Of a stretch of 24,860 bases of DNA, positions 1 to 7,689 are shown one piece after another. The DNA lies in assembly GCA_016783345.1 (NCBI GenBank), contig JADHWT010000006.1, forward strand, positions 1 through 24,860. The letters are read 5' to 3'. The notes below the pieces were generated by a model. That model ran no database searches. It worked only from the letters and a program-made list of their open reading frames with translations, and was not told the origin of the DNA. The position numbers and the translations under genes are program-made. The number at the start of each line of letters is the position of its first letter. The stretch's first letter is position 1. This DNA is from Candidatus Omnitrophota bacterium. Its GTDB lineage: Bacteria > NPL-UPA2 > BS750m-G34.

Positions 1-684
1 CTCACATAGAAAATCTATACTCTTGGGGGAAAGGTCGAGGATAACCCTGCATGCCTCTCTTTTACAATCCAGCACACGAAAAATATTTCTTTTGCTACGG
101 CGCTCGCAATCAGGACACAATTTTTTTACTTTATCACGAATGTATTCTTCCAGTTTCTTCCTGAAAACAGGGCGGCACTTCTTGCACCCGATATTATTCA
201 ATCGAAAAGATAATTTCTTAAGGCGGAGTCCCCGGAACAACTGCCACGCCAGCACAATGATTTCAGCATCAAGGAATGGGTCATCTGAACCGATAGCTTC
301 ATATCCTAAATGATAAAATTGTCTCTGCCTGCCAGCTTGAGGCCGCTCATATCGAAACATGGGACCAAAGTAAAAAAGTTTAAGAAGCGCAGTTTCCCTG
401 TATAGATGATGTTCTATTACAGCCCTTGCAACCGGCGCAGTTCCCTCGGGACGCAAGGTGAGAGACCGGCCTTTCTGGTCAAAAAAAGTATACATCTCTT
501 TTTCAACAACATCTGTATCATCACCGATACTGCGGGAAAAAAGCGCGGTTTCTTCGAAGATAGGAGTGGCTATCTCTTCGTAGTGATAGCGGGAAAAAAT
601 ATGCCGGGCGGTCTGTTCAATGAATCTCAGGCAGGCTATTTTCTGACCCCATAGGTCAGTTGTTCCGCGAGGGGATTTATAAAT
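1..684 (-). CDS. hisS: Histidyl-tRNA synthetase, N-terminal part (runs off the left edge)
   Basis: Charges tRNA-His with histidine in the cytoplasm. About 228 codons are visible of a family usually near 420 residues; the C-terminal catalytic remainder and anticodon-binding domain lie outside the window. The frame reads MYKSPRGTTDLWGQ at the N-terminus, matching the usual HisRS opening. It then shows the class II motif 1 region, the IGDDTDVVEKEMYTF and LTLRPEGTAPVARA blocks, and motif 2 at about residue 110 (FRYERPQAGRQRQF). Next comes the Cys-rich insertion (GCKKC and CPDC) seen in many bacterial HisRS. No ATG, GTG or TTG lies between the upstream in-frame TAA and the conserved TTDLW block. 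The best start is ATT at 684-682, sharing one base with the stop of the HU gene (TAATT), so translation is probably coupled. Identity is certain; the start is inferred. Confidence 0.93.
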   Translation of the reverse strand, partial: MYKSPRGTTDLWGQKIACLRFIEQTARHIFSRYHYEEIATPIFEETALFSRSIGDDTDVVEKEMYTFFDQKGRSLTLRPEGTAPVARAVIEHHLYRETALLKLFYFGPMFRYERPQAGRQRQFYHLGYEAIGSDDPFLDAEIIVLAWQLFRGLRLKKLSFRLNNIGCKKCRPVFRKKLEEYIRDKVKKLCPDCERRSKRNIFRVLDCKREACRVILDLSPKSIDFLCE

Positions 685-956
685 TATTTTACCCGTTCTT
701 TAAGGATCTTACCAACCTTAAAATACACTATCTTCTTAGGGGGGATTGACACTGTCTCTCCGGTACGTGGATTACGGCCTATCCGCTCTTTTCGATTTTT
801 GATTTTAAATACACCAAAATTCCTGAGCTCAATCCCTTGTCCCTGCGCAAGTGTCTCTGTTATCTCGTTAAGAAGCGCATCCACCACCTTCTGAATCAAA
901 GACTGGGTAATCCCTGTTTTTTGGGCTATGTTTACAGCAAGATCTCTCTTGGTCAT
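684..956 (-). CDS. HU/IHF family DNA-binding protein
   Basis: A 90-residue nucleoid-associated protein of the usual family length. The N-terminal helical dimerisation part (MTKRDLAVNIAQKTG) is followed by the beta-arm region carrying the family signature GRNPRTGE near residues 59-66. The proline that intercalates into bent DNA is in this arm. The protein acts as a homo- or heterodimer that bends and compacts DNA. A strong Shine-Dalgarno (AGGAGG) lies a few bases upstream of the ATG. The gene sits 15 bases after the stop of the one-TM hypothetical gene, and its TAA overlaps the putative ATT start of hisS, so the three genes look co-transcribed. HU and IHF subunits cannot be separated reliably by eye, so no symbol is given. 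Confidence 0.95.
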   Translation of the reverse strand: MTKRDLAVNIAQKTGITQSLIQKVVDALLNEITETLAQGQGIELRNFGVFKIKNRKERIGRNPRTGETVSIPPKKIVYFKVGKILKERVK

Positions 957-971
957 TTGGTTTCTCCTCCT

Positions 972-1541
972 TTATAATTGATCGTTTTCTTTAATTGTTT
1001 CAATAGGCTTAAATTTCTCGACATTCTCTAATAGCTTTCCCCACAAAACTGTTTCCTTGATTTTGGATTTAAGGTCATATTCGCGGTCATAAACACGGAA
1101 ACATATATACGCCAGAACTATAAGCACAATAAAAAACACAAAATTATACAGGCAACCATGGCTGCGTCTTTTTTCTTTCACAACAAGTTCCGGCGCCTCT
1201 GCGCCTATCTTTCCGCTCTCTAACCTACCCAATAATTCATTTAAACGCAGATACGTCTCATGCCAGTCGGTATAAAATTTCTTTGCCTGTATCTCAGGGG
1301 CCTTGATCATATCGTTGAGGGTAGTCGCCTGACTCAATACATTCATAAGATTAAGCAAACTATCCTTCAGGACTTGCTGCCTTCTGGCCAGGGCGGTCTT
1401 TATATTCAAAAATTCATCTTCCTGTTCCCTTGTCACGGCTTTATTGGTTTGGACATCTCTTATAAGATTATTGAACTTTACCCAGAGGTCGATTATCTCT
1501 TTGAGGCCTTTTATTTTTTCCCTAACTTCTTTTTTTACCAT
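972..1541 (-). CDS. Hypothetical protein with coiled-coil region and one membrane segment
   Basis: I do not recognise this 189-residue protein. Residues 1-110 are charged and helical with likely coiled-coil heptads. A basic stretch (KEKRRSHGC, about 122-130) precedes a single hydrophobic segment at about 131-150. A charged tail of about 40 residues follows. By the positive-inside rule the long N-terminal part should be cytoplasmic, with the tail outside. An AAGGA Shine-Dalgarno lies just upstream of the ATG. It is the first gene of a probable operon with the HU-family gene and hisS, driven by the promoter at 1562-1590. No enzyme motif is visible. Codon use looks like its neighbours, so it is probably a real, lineage-restricted gene. 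Confidence 0.8.
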   Translation of the reverse strand: MVKKEVREKIKGLKEIIDLWVKFNNLIRDVQTNKAVTREQEDEFLNIKTALARRQQVLKDSLLNLMNVLSQATTLNDMIKAPEIQAKKFYTDWHETYLRLNELLGRLESGKIGAEAPELVVKEKRRSHGCLYNFVFFIVLIVLAYICFRVYDREYDLKSKIKETVLWGKLLENVEKFKPIETIKENDQL

Positions 1542-1561
1542 AAGTTACATCCTTTATTCAA

Positions 1562-1590
1562 ATTTTACCCACATTTCACTTTTAAGTCAA
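1562..1590 (-). promoter_or_regulatory. Putative sigma-70 promoter for the hypothetical/HU/hisS operon
   Basis: On the minus strand TTGACT (1590-1585) and TAAAAT (1567-1562) are separated by 17 bases. The predicted start is about 14 bases upstream of the ATG at 1541, and that short leader contains the AAGGA ribosome-binding site. It lies in the 85-base gap after dnaE. Confidence 0.6.
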
Positions 1591-1626
1591 GCACATTCGA
1601 AAGCCGGGGGTAATTGGGGAGCTACG

Positions 1627-4600
1627 TTAAGAAACAAACGTTACTGTCTTTTCTCCGAGAAGTGATTCTACCTCTTTCACCAGCTTTGGGCTCGGGCTGC
1701 TCCTTAGATTTTCCCCGGCCTGAACAACCGTCTTCGTTTTATCGCTATCTATAAGATGCAAAAAAATCTGGCAATCACCCTGATAAGAAAGGAATATCTT
1801 CCTGAGACGCGGCAGTATATCTTCTTCCAGTCCCGGGAGGCGAACCGTAACATGGATCTCTCTGGTCATCCGTTTTTTAACCTCATTGAGGGGGAACATC
1901 TCCAGACTTATCACCTTGGGTTTGTCACCGCGCATATCCACACGCCCCTTCACAAAGATAAGACTATCTACATTAAGGAGCTCCTTACTCTTTCCAAATA
2001 CACCGGGAAATACCACAACCTCACAAACTCCCTCCAGGTCCTCAAGCCTCACAAAGGCCATGCGCTCGCCTTTTCTAGTAATAATTCTCTTTATGGCAAC
2101 TATAATCCCGCCCAGGTTTACCTCTTCCCCATCCTTCCGTTTTGAAAGTCCTGCTGAAGAGCTGCTTGCATAAGTATGGATCACATCCTCATAACTTGCA
2201 AGGGGATGCCCTGTTACATAAAAACCAAGTATCTCCTTTTCATTGGCCAGGAGCGTATTTTCAGGCCATTCTGCTATATCGGGCAATTGCTCAAAATTTG
2301 CCCGAAAACTATCCGCTTCTTCAAGCATAGAGAAAAAAGAAATCTGACCTTTCTCTTTATCTGCCTGATTCAACTGCGCCATTTCTAATGCATGGTCAAC
2401 AACAGCCATAAGCTGGCTCCTCTTCGCTCCCAGAGAATCAAAGGCACCGCATTTTATTAAACTCTCAATAACCCTTCGGTTGACCACCCTTAAGTCTACC
2501 TTCTCGCAAAAATCATACAATGACCTGAATGCCCCTTGCTCAACCCTTATCACAGTGATAGAATTTATGGCCTGGGTCCCCACATTCTTTACAGCGGCAA
2601 GACCGAAACGGATTTCCTTGCCCACCACTGTAAATTTCGCAAAACTTTCATTGATATCCGGAGGAAAGACATTTATACCCATCCGCTTGCACTCGTTGAT
2701 ATAAAGGACAATCTTATCAGTATTTCCCATCTCACTCGTAAGTAAACTCGTCATGAAGGCTATAGGATGATGGGCCTTAAGATACGCAGTGTGATATGCG
2801 ATAAGCGCATAGGCTGCAGTATGAGATTTGTTGAAACCATATCCCGCAAACTTAAGTATCTTCTCAAAAATTTTATCAGCAACCCTCTTATTAATATTTT
2901 TTGCCTGTGCCCCTTCGATAAATGCCTGATGCTCGCGATCCATAATTTCGGAAATCTTTTTGCCGATAGCCCTGCGGAAAGAATCAGCTTTGCTCAAGCT
3001 AAATCCTCCTATTGCATGAAGGATCTGCATAACCTGCTCTTGATAGAGCATCACCCCATACGTATCTTTAAGGATAGGCTCCAATATCGGATGGTCATAA
3101 TGAATAGCGACCTTACCATGTTTCCGTCTTACATAATCATCCAACATGTGCATAGGCCCTGGCCGAAAAAGAGCTATCAAAGCACTCATATCCTCAAATT
3201 TCTCTAATCCAATTTTTCTCGCAAGGTCCCTCATGCCGGAACTTTCAAGCTGAAATACCCCCATGGTCTCAGCCTTGTTTAACAGCTCGAAGGTCTTTCG
3301 GTCATTAAGTGAAATCTTACCTAGATCAATCTCCTCTCCCTTCACACGCTTTACAATACCCCGCGTCTCTTCTATTACTGTAAGTGTCTTAAGCCCCAAG
3401 ATATCGGTCTTAAGGAGTCCAATTTTTTCCAGGTCATTCATCGCATACTGAGTAACTGCTTCTCCGTTGCTTCCTTTAAATAGCGGGACATGTTCAGTTA
3501 AAGGTTTTTCCGAGATCACCACTCCGGCTGCATGTGTGGAGGCATGGCGGCAGAGGCCTTCTAATGATAAGCTAATCCGAATGAGTTTACTGATGCGGTC
3601 ATCTCCTTCGCCCAGGTCCCTTAATTCCGGTTCACGCTCCAGGGCTTTCCCTAAAGTCATACCAAGCTCCTGCGGAACAAGCTTTGCAATACGGTCAACT
3701 TCACTATAGGGAATATTTAAGCTCCGGCCTACGTCCCTGATAACACCCCTGGCTGCCATAGTCCCGAAAGTAATAATCTGAGCTACATTCGCGGCGCCAT
3801 ACTTATCAGCTACATACTTTATAACCTCTCCCCTGCGTTCATAGCAAAAATCCATATCTATATCCGGCAGATTAATCCGCTCAGGATTCAAGAAACGCTC
3901 AAAAAGGAGATTATATCTAAGCGGGTCGATATCGGTTACATCTAGTAGATACGCCACCAGGCTCCCTGCTGCTGACCCACGACCCGGGCCAACAGGAATA
4001 TTCATCTTGCGGGCATACTGGACAAAGTCCCAGACAGTAAGCATATAATCGGCATATCCCACAGACTTCATCATAGACAATTCATGATGGAGTCTCTCCT
4101 GAGCTACCTTATTCTTCTCCAGCTTCTTTTTCTTGAACCCCTCTTCGCAAAGTTTCTTTAAAAATGTATTTACGTCAGTGCCATCCGGCACCTTATATTT
4201 GGGCAAATGACTCTCCCCGAATTTAAGCTCCAGATTACATTCCTCAGCAATAAGCCTGGTGTTACTCAGTGACTCAGGCACCTCATCGAAAAGCTTATGC
4301 ATCTCAGCCCCGGATTTAAAATAAAATTCATCCGTGGAAAATTTCAAATGTTTTGGGTCATCCAATTTGGTTCCGGTCTGGACACACAAAAGAACCTCAT
4401 GCGCTTCGCTATCAGTTCTTTCAAGATAATGAGAATCATTAGTCGCCACTAAAGGGATATTAAATTTTTTAGAAATCCTCACAAGTTCTTTATTTATTTT
4501 CTTCTGTTCCTCCATGCCATGCGACATAAGCTCCAGGTAATAATTCCCTTTCCCCATCATCTCGCTGTAGCTGCCTACAACCCGCTCAGCCTGCTCTAGT

Positions 4601-5061
4601 TCATCGCTCAAGAGGAGATGTCCCACTTCACCTTTAAGGCATCCGCTTAAAATTATGAGTCCCTTACCATATTTAGCCAGAAGCTCTTTATCAACGCGCG
4701 GCTTATAATAAAATCCCTCGAGGTACCCTATGCTTACAAGCTTCATTAAATTCTTGTACCCGGTCTTATTTTTTACAAGGGCAACCAGGTGAAACGCTGC
4801 CTCTCCTATCCCATGCGCAGCCTTTTCGTTATGATCTCCTGGCGCAACATAGAGCTCGCAACCTATAACCGGCTTTATACCTGCCTTCTCACAAGCGAGA
4901 TAAAACTGAATTGCAGCAAAAAGATTGCCATGGTCAGTCATAGCCAGGGCCGGCATATGAAGAGCTTTCGCCTTCTTAACCATGTCCGGAATGCGGGCCA
5001 TACCGTCGAGAAGACTGTATTCGGTATGGGTGTGGAGATGGACAAAATCAGTATGCTTCAT
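1627..5061 (-). CDS. dnaE: DNA polymerase III alpha subunit
   Basis: Replicative C-family DNA polymerase. At 1144 residues it has the DnaE length and lacks the exonuclease insertion that marks PolC. In order it has an N-terminal PHP domain (HLHTHTEYSLLDG, about residues 8-20, with metal-binding His residues), the palm with catalytic Asp pair PDIDMDF near 400 and the third Asp in LKTDILGLKT near 553. The GFNKSHTAAYALI block follows, with tandem HhH and an OB fold near 965-1050. The reading frame could start at TTG 5064, but ATG at 5061 directly follows and fits the family (MKHTDFVHLHTHTEYS). No Shine-Dalgarno is present; the promoter -10 box ends 7 bases before the ATG, so the mRNA is probably leaderless. 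It appears monocistronic. Confidence 0.97.
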   Translation of the reverse strand: MKHTDFVHLHTHTEYSLLDGMARIPDMVKKAKALHMPALAMTDHGNLFAAIQFYLACEKAGIKPVIGCELYVAPGDHNEKAAHGIGEAAFHLVALVKNKTGYKNLMKLVSIGYLEGFYYKPRVDKELLAKYGKGLIILSGCLKGEVGHLLLSDELEQAERVVGSYSEMMGKGNYYLELMSHGMEEQKKINKELVRISKKFNIPLVATNDSHYLERTDSEAHEVLLCVQTGTKLDDPKHLKFSTDEFYFKSGAEMHKLFDEVPESLSNTRLIAEECNLELKFGESHLPKYKVPDGTDVNTFLKKLCEEGFKKKKLEKNKVAQERLHHELSMMKSVGYADYMLTVWDFVQYARKMNIPVGPGRGSAAGSLVAYLLDVTDIDPLRYNLLFERFLNPERINLPDIDMDFCYERRGEVIKYVADKYGAANVAQIITFGTMAARGVIRDVGRSLNIPYSEVDRIAKLVPQELGMTLGKALEREPELRDLGEGDDRISKLIRISLSLEGLCRHASTHAAGVVISEKPLTEHVPLFKGSNGEAVTQYAMNDLEKIGLLKTDILGLKTLTVIEETRGIVKRVKGEEIDLGKISLNDRKTFELLNKAETMGVFQLESSGMRDLARKIGLEKFEDMSALIALFRPGPMHMLDDYVRRKHGKVAIHYDHPILEPILKDTYGVMLYQEQVMQILHAIGGFSLSKADSFRRAIGKKISEIMDREHQAFIEGAQAKNINKRVADKIFEKILKFAGYGFNKSHTAAYALIAYHTAYLKAHHPIAFMTSLLTSEMGNTDKIVLYINECKRMGINVFPPDINESFAKFTVVGKEIRFGLAAVKNVGTQAINSITVIRVEQGAFRSLYDFCEKVDLRVVNRRVIESLIKCGAFDSLGAKRSQLMAVVDHALEMAQLNQADKEKGQISFFSMLEEADSFRANFEQLPDIAEWPENTLLANEKEILGFYVTGHPLASYEDVIHTYASSSSAGLSKRKDGEEVNLGGIIVAIKRIITRKGERMAFVRLEDLEGVCEVVVFPGVFGKSKELLNVDSLIFVKGRVDMRGDKPKVISLEMFPLNEVKKRMTREIHVTVRLPGLEEDILPRLRKIFLSYQGDCQIFLHLIDSDKTKTVVQAGENLRSSPSPKLVKEVESLLGEKTVTFVS

Positions 5062-5068
5062 CAAAACA

Positions 5069-5097
5069 ATATTATCATAGTTTTAGACTTTGTCAAA
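5069..5097 (-). promoter_or_regulatory. Strong extended -10 promoter of dnaE, predicted leaderless
   Basis: On the minus strand a perfect TTGACA (5096-5091) and TAATAT (5074-5069) lie 16 bases apart, with a TGn extension before the -10. Only 7 bases (TGTTTTG) separate the -10 from the ATG at 5061. Transcription should therefore begin at or one base before the A of the start codon. The whole element, spacer included, closely resembles the guaB3 promoter at 6325-6353. Confidence 0.75.
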
Positions 5098-5133
5098 CTG
5101 ATTTGAAAAAGGCTTATTATTTTTGAGGGAAGA

Positions 5134-6294
5134 CTATTTGCCCATTCCAACAGACTGGGCTTTTTGGAAAATTTTGCCTTCTGTCTTGATCGCAGGGGCG
5201 ATAATGACCTCAGTAAACTGCATCTCTTTGATATCTTTTGCTCCAAGGTTCCCCATAGAGGTGCGGAGCGCACCTATAAGATTCTGAGAGCCGTCGTCAA
5301 GAGTGGCAGGGCCGAACAATATCTCACTAAGTTTCCCAGCTGTGCCGACCTTAATCCTTGTCCCCCTCGGAAGATTTGCATGAGGAGTAGCCATACCCCA
5401 GTGAAAGCCTTTCCCAGGCGCCTCTTTTGCCCTGGCAAAAGTTGAACCAATCATTACAGCATCGGCTCCTGAAGCAAATGCCTTGCAGATATCTCCTCCG
5501 ACACTCATCCCGCCGTCAGTAATAATGGGCACATATTTCCCTGCCTTTTTAAAATAAAAATCTCTGGCTGCGGCAACATCAACCGTAGCAGTTACCTGCG
5601 GGACCCCGATACCCAGGACACCCCTTGTAGTGCAGGCGGCTCCCGGACCAATACCTACCAAGATCCCCGCTGGCCCCGCCTCCATAAGCTCCAGGGCCGT
5701 CTCATACGTAACGCAATTCCCTATAATAACGGGTATCTTCATCTTGTTACATAATTTCTTAAAATCCAATACCTTATATTTAGAAGAAATATGCCGCACA
5801 GTCGTTACTGTAGACTGCACAACAAAAATATCTGCCCCGGCCTCCTGTGCAATAGCTCCTACATCTTCCGCCCTCTGCGGAATAGTTGAGACAGCTGCCA
5901 GGACCCCGGCCTTTTTTATCTCTTGAATTCTCTGACTGATAAGTTTTTCTTTAATAGGAGGCTCATACAGTTTCTGGACAAGCCGCGTAGCTTTTTCTTT
6001 TGAGGCCTTAACAATTTCACGGAGCGGTTCATCTGGATTTTTATACCTCGTCTGAACTCCGTCGAGGTTAAGTACTGCCACCCCGCCGAGTTTCCCCATC
6101 TCTATAGCAAAACGGACATCTACCACTCCATCCATTGCCGCAGCTATTATAGGGATATCTATTTTTAGCTTGCCGAGTTTAAAAGCTACATCCACCTCAT
6201 CCGGGTTTATAGTTACATTTCCCGGAACAAGTGCTATTTCATCAAAACCATAACAGCGTCTCGCCCTGCGTCCTCTGCCAATCCACATTCCCAT
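5134..6294 (-). CDS. guaB3: GuaB3-type IMP dehydrogenase (no CBS domains)
   Basis: NAD-dependent oxidation of IMP to XMP, the committed step toward GMP, is the expected role. The 386-residue protein is a bare TIM barrel; ordinary GuaB is near 490 residues and carries two CBS domains that are absent here. The N-terminus (GRGRRARRCYGFDEIALVP) and length match the GuaB3 family known from actinobacteria and cyanobacteria. The catalytic Cys loop GIGPGAACTTR has Cys near 221. The phosphate-binding DGGMSVGGD block follows at about 261 and GSTFA further on. AGGAG sits 8 bases before ATG 6294. A strong promoter lies just upstream, overlapping the end of the dehydrogenase gene. A GMP reductase-like role cannot be excluded from sequence alone. 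Confidence 0.88.
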   Translation of the reverse strand: MGMWIGRGRRARRCYGFDEIALVPGNVTINPDEVDVAFKLGKLKIDIPIIAAAMDGVVDVRFAIEMGKLGGVAVLNLDGVQTRYKNPDEPLREIVKASKEKATRLVQKLYEPPIKEKLISQRIQEIKKAGVLAAVSTIPQRAEDVGAIAQEAGADIFVVQSTVTTVRHISSKYKVLDFKKLCNKMKIPVIIGNCVTYETALELMEAGPAGILVGIGPGAACTTRGVLGIGVPQVTATVDVAAARDFYFKKAGKYVPIITDGGMSVGGDICKAFASGADAVMIGSTFARAKEAPGKGFHWGMATPHANLPRGTRIKVGTAGKLSEILFGPATLDDGSQNLIGALRTSMGNLGAKDIKEMQFTEVIIAPAIKTEGKIFQKAQSVGMGK

Positions 6295-6324
6295 ATATTG
6301 GTCTCCTAATTATTCAGTATTTTC

Positions 6325-6353
6325 ATATTAACACAATTTCAGAGTTTGTCAAA
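6325..6353 (-). promoter_or_regulatory. Strong extended -10 promoter of guaB3
   Basis: On the minus strand TTGACA (6352-6347) and TAATAT (6330-6325) are 16 bases apart, with TGT directly before the -10. The -35 lies inside the last codons of the upstream dehydrogenase gene, whose stop is at 6339-6341. The predicted transcript has a leader of about 25 bases holding an AGGAG site. The element matches the dnaE promoter at 24 of 29 positions by eye. Confidence 0.72.
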
Positions 6354-7373
6354 TACGATTATTATCTTGAGGGTTTTGCCGCCGTCACGGCTCAATCTTA
6401 CTGCCTTAGAAATTTCTGAAAGCTTGAGGCGATGAGTAATAAGTTTTTTTACAGGCAACTTTCCTGATTTAATAAAATTGAGACATGTCTTCTGTTCCGC
6501 AGGCGTGGAAGAATAGCTGCCGATGAGACTCATCTCGTGGTAGATAAGATTTGGCGATATTGTAACCCGCGCCTTATCACTGCATTCAGCAAATACTAAA
6601 ACTGTCCCGCCGCTCCTTACATACTTCGCTGCATTTTCAATAGCTTCAGGCACCCCCACTGAAACAAGTGCCAAATCCGCGCAAGGGCAGGCTTGAGCGG
6701 GTTTAATAGCCATGTCTGCGCCTAATTCCTTAGCCTTCTTTAAGCGATAATCATTTATATCACACGCAATAATCTTCGAAGCGCCAAATGCTTTAGCCAT
6801 AAGAAGGTGGAGCAGACCTACAGGCCCCATGCCTATAATAACAACACTATCGCCTTTTTGAAAATTGGCCCTCTTAAACGCGCGCAAAGAACAGCCGGCA
6901 CCCTCAACTAATGCCCCTTCCTCATAAGATAACGAACCGAGTTTCTGCATCCCGAAACGAACATTCAACGACGGGATGCGGACATATTCGCTAAAACCTC
7001 CGGGATAAATATTTGTTTTTTTAAATTGTGGGCATGACGAAAAATTGCCGTGCCTGCAGAACCGGCATTTAAAGCAAGGGATATGGTGGAGGACTGTAAC
7101 GCGGTCTCCTATTTTAAAAAAATTTGGGACAGTCCACAAGGGGACAGTCCCCATTTTTTTCCGGCCAGGGGTACCCATTTTAATGATATCCCCTGCTACC
7201 TCATGCCCAAGCACAGTGCCTGGAGGAACCCTCCTCTCGATAATCTTACTTATATCAGTGCCGCATAAGCCGCACGCCCTGACCTTTAGGAGGACCTCAC
7301 CTGGTTTAATTTTAGGCAAAGGAACATCTTCTACTTTTATTTTTTTGGGGGAATAATATATAGCTGCTTTCAC
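6339..7373 (-). CDS. Zinc-dependent medium-chain alcohol/polyol dehydrogenase with an in-frame repeat insertion
   Basis: A 344-residue NAD(P)-linked dehydrogenase of the sorbitol/threonine/alcohol dehydrogenase superfamily; substrate unknown. The catalytic zinc site includes Cys37 and His57-Glu58 (GHE). The structural zinc cluster uses Cys100, 103, 106 and 114. The Rossmann motif GMGPVG is followed by Asp in ACDIN, favouring NAD over NADP. Between IIKMG (about 67) and FKIGDRV (about 86) the family normally has about 5 residues; here there are about 18. The extra residues are encoded by the palindromic element at 7113-7160, which keeps the frame open. The start is GTG at 7373, overlapping the stop of the zinc-ribbon gene by four bases (GTGA) with AAGGTGA upstream. 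It closes the RACo operon. Confidence 0.92.
   Translation of the reverse strand: MKAAIYYSPKKIKVEDVPLPKIKPGEVLLKVRACGLCGTDISKIIERRVPPGTVLGHEVAGDIIKMGTPGRKKMGTVPLWTVPNFFKIGDRVTVLHHIPCFKCRFCRHGNFSSCPQFKKTNIYPGGFSEYVRIPSLNVRFGMQKLGSLSYEEGALVEGAGCSLRAFKRANFQKGDSVVIIGMGPVGLLHLLMAKAFGASKIIACDINDYRLKKAKELGADMAIKPAQACPCADLALVSVGVPEAIENAAKYVRSGGTVLVFAECSDKARVTISPNLIYHEMSLIGSYSSTPAEQKTCLNFIKSGKLPVKKLITHRLKLSEISKAVRLSRDGGKTLKIIIVFDKL
7113..7160. repeat. Compound palindromic element inserted in frame in the dehydrogenase gene
   Basis: Two 13-base cores lie here: GGGGACAGTCCCC at 7140-7152 and TGGGACAGTCCAC at 7125-7137. They sit between a run of A/T on the left and seven T on the right. The outer parts form a long imperfect inverted repeat, so the element can fold as a hairpin. 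It encodes an extra loop of roughly 13 residues in the host protein. The same core type recurs at 9472-9484 and 11343-11355. Confidence 0.75.
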
Positions 7374-7678
7374 TTCACCTTTTTCACTATCTCTTTTGCA
7401 ATGCGATATGGCTTGGTAGCAATGCGGATGGGCATAGTGGAAAGAAATTGTGTCAGGTCCTTGCGCAATTCCTCAGTCAAGCGTCTCGGTTTCGTAAAAA
7501 GCCTGTCTACAAATTCAAGGGATTCTACCTCTAAAATTCTCTTCTTATCAAGTTTTATCTCTGTCCCGCACTCCTTACAGCGGATCAAGCTCAATGCGAC
7601 ATCAAAATAATGAATCTCGTGAGGGACCTCCTTCTGACAATGAAGACAAAATAGTTTCGTTTTAATAGTCGTAGTCAT
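7370..7678 (-). CDS. Small zinc-ribbon protein
   Basis: A 102-residue protein with two Cys pairs (CLHC at about 11-14 and CKEC at about 34-37), the usual layout of a treble-clef or zinc-ribbon fold. It is followed by a basic helical region. The conserved-looking stretch FVDRLFTKPRRLTEELRKDL resembles a small family annotated in acetogens and other anaerobes as 'bh protein', recalled from memory and not checked. AAGGAGGT lies just before the ATG. It starts 11 bases after the RACo-like gene and overlaps the dehydrogenase start by four bases, so all three are translated from one message. Function is unknown; the context suggests a helper to corrinoid or one-carbon chemistry. Confidence 0.85.
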   Translation of the reverse strand: MTTTIKTKLFCLHCQKEVPHEIHYFDVALSLIRCKECGTEIKLDKKRILEVESLEFVDRLFTKPRRLTEELRKDLTQFLSTMPIRIATKPYRIAKEIVKKVK

Positions 7679-7689
7679 GTGTTACCTCC

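Noticed and set aside
684..956. Specific naming of the HU-family gene as hupB, ihfA or ihfB.
   Set aside because: The sequence has shared HU and IHF features, and the subunit type cannot be set by eye.
1591..1626. Possible terminator after dnaE in the GC-rich bases near 1600-1620.
   Set aside because: The C-runs and G-runs do not form a good inverted repeat and no T-tract follows.
5061..5273. A 70-codon minus-strand frame at the guaB3/dnaE junction.
   Set aside because: It overlaps the end of guaB3 and the dnaE promoter in another frame and has no recognisable features.
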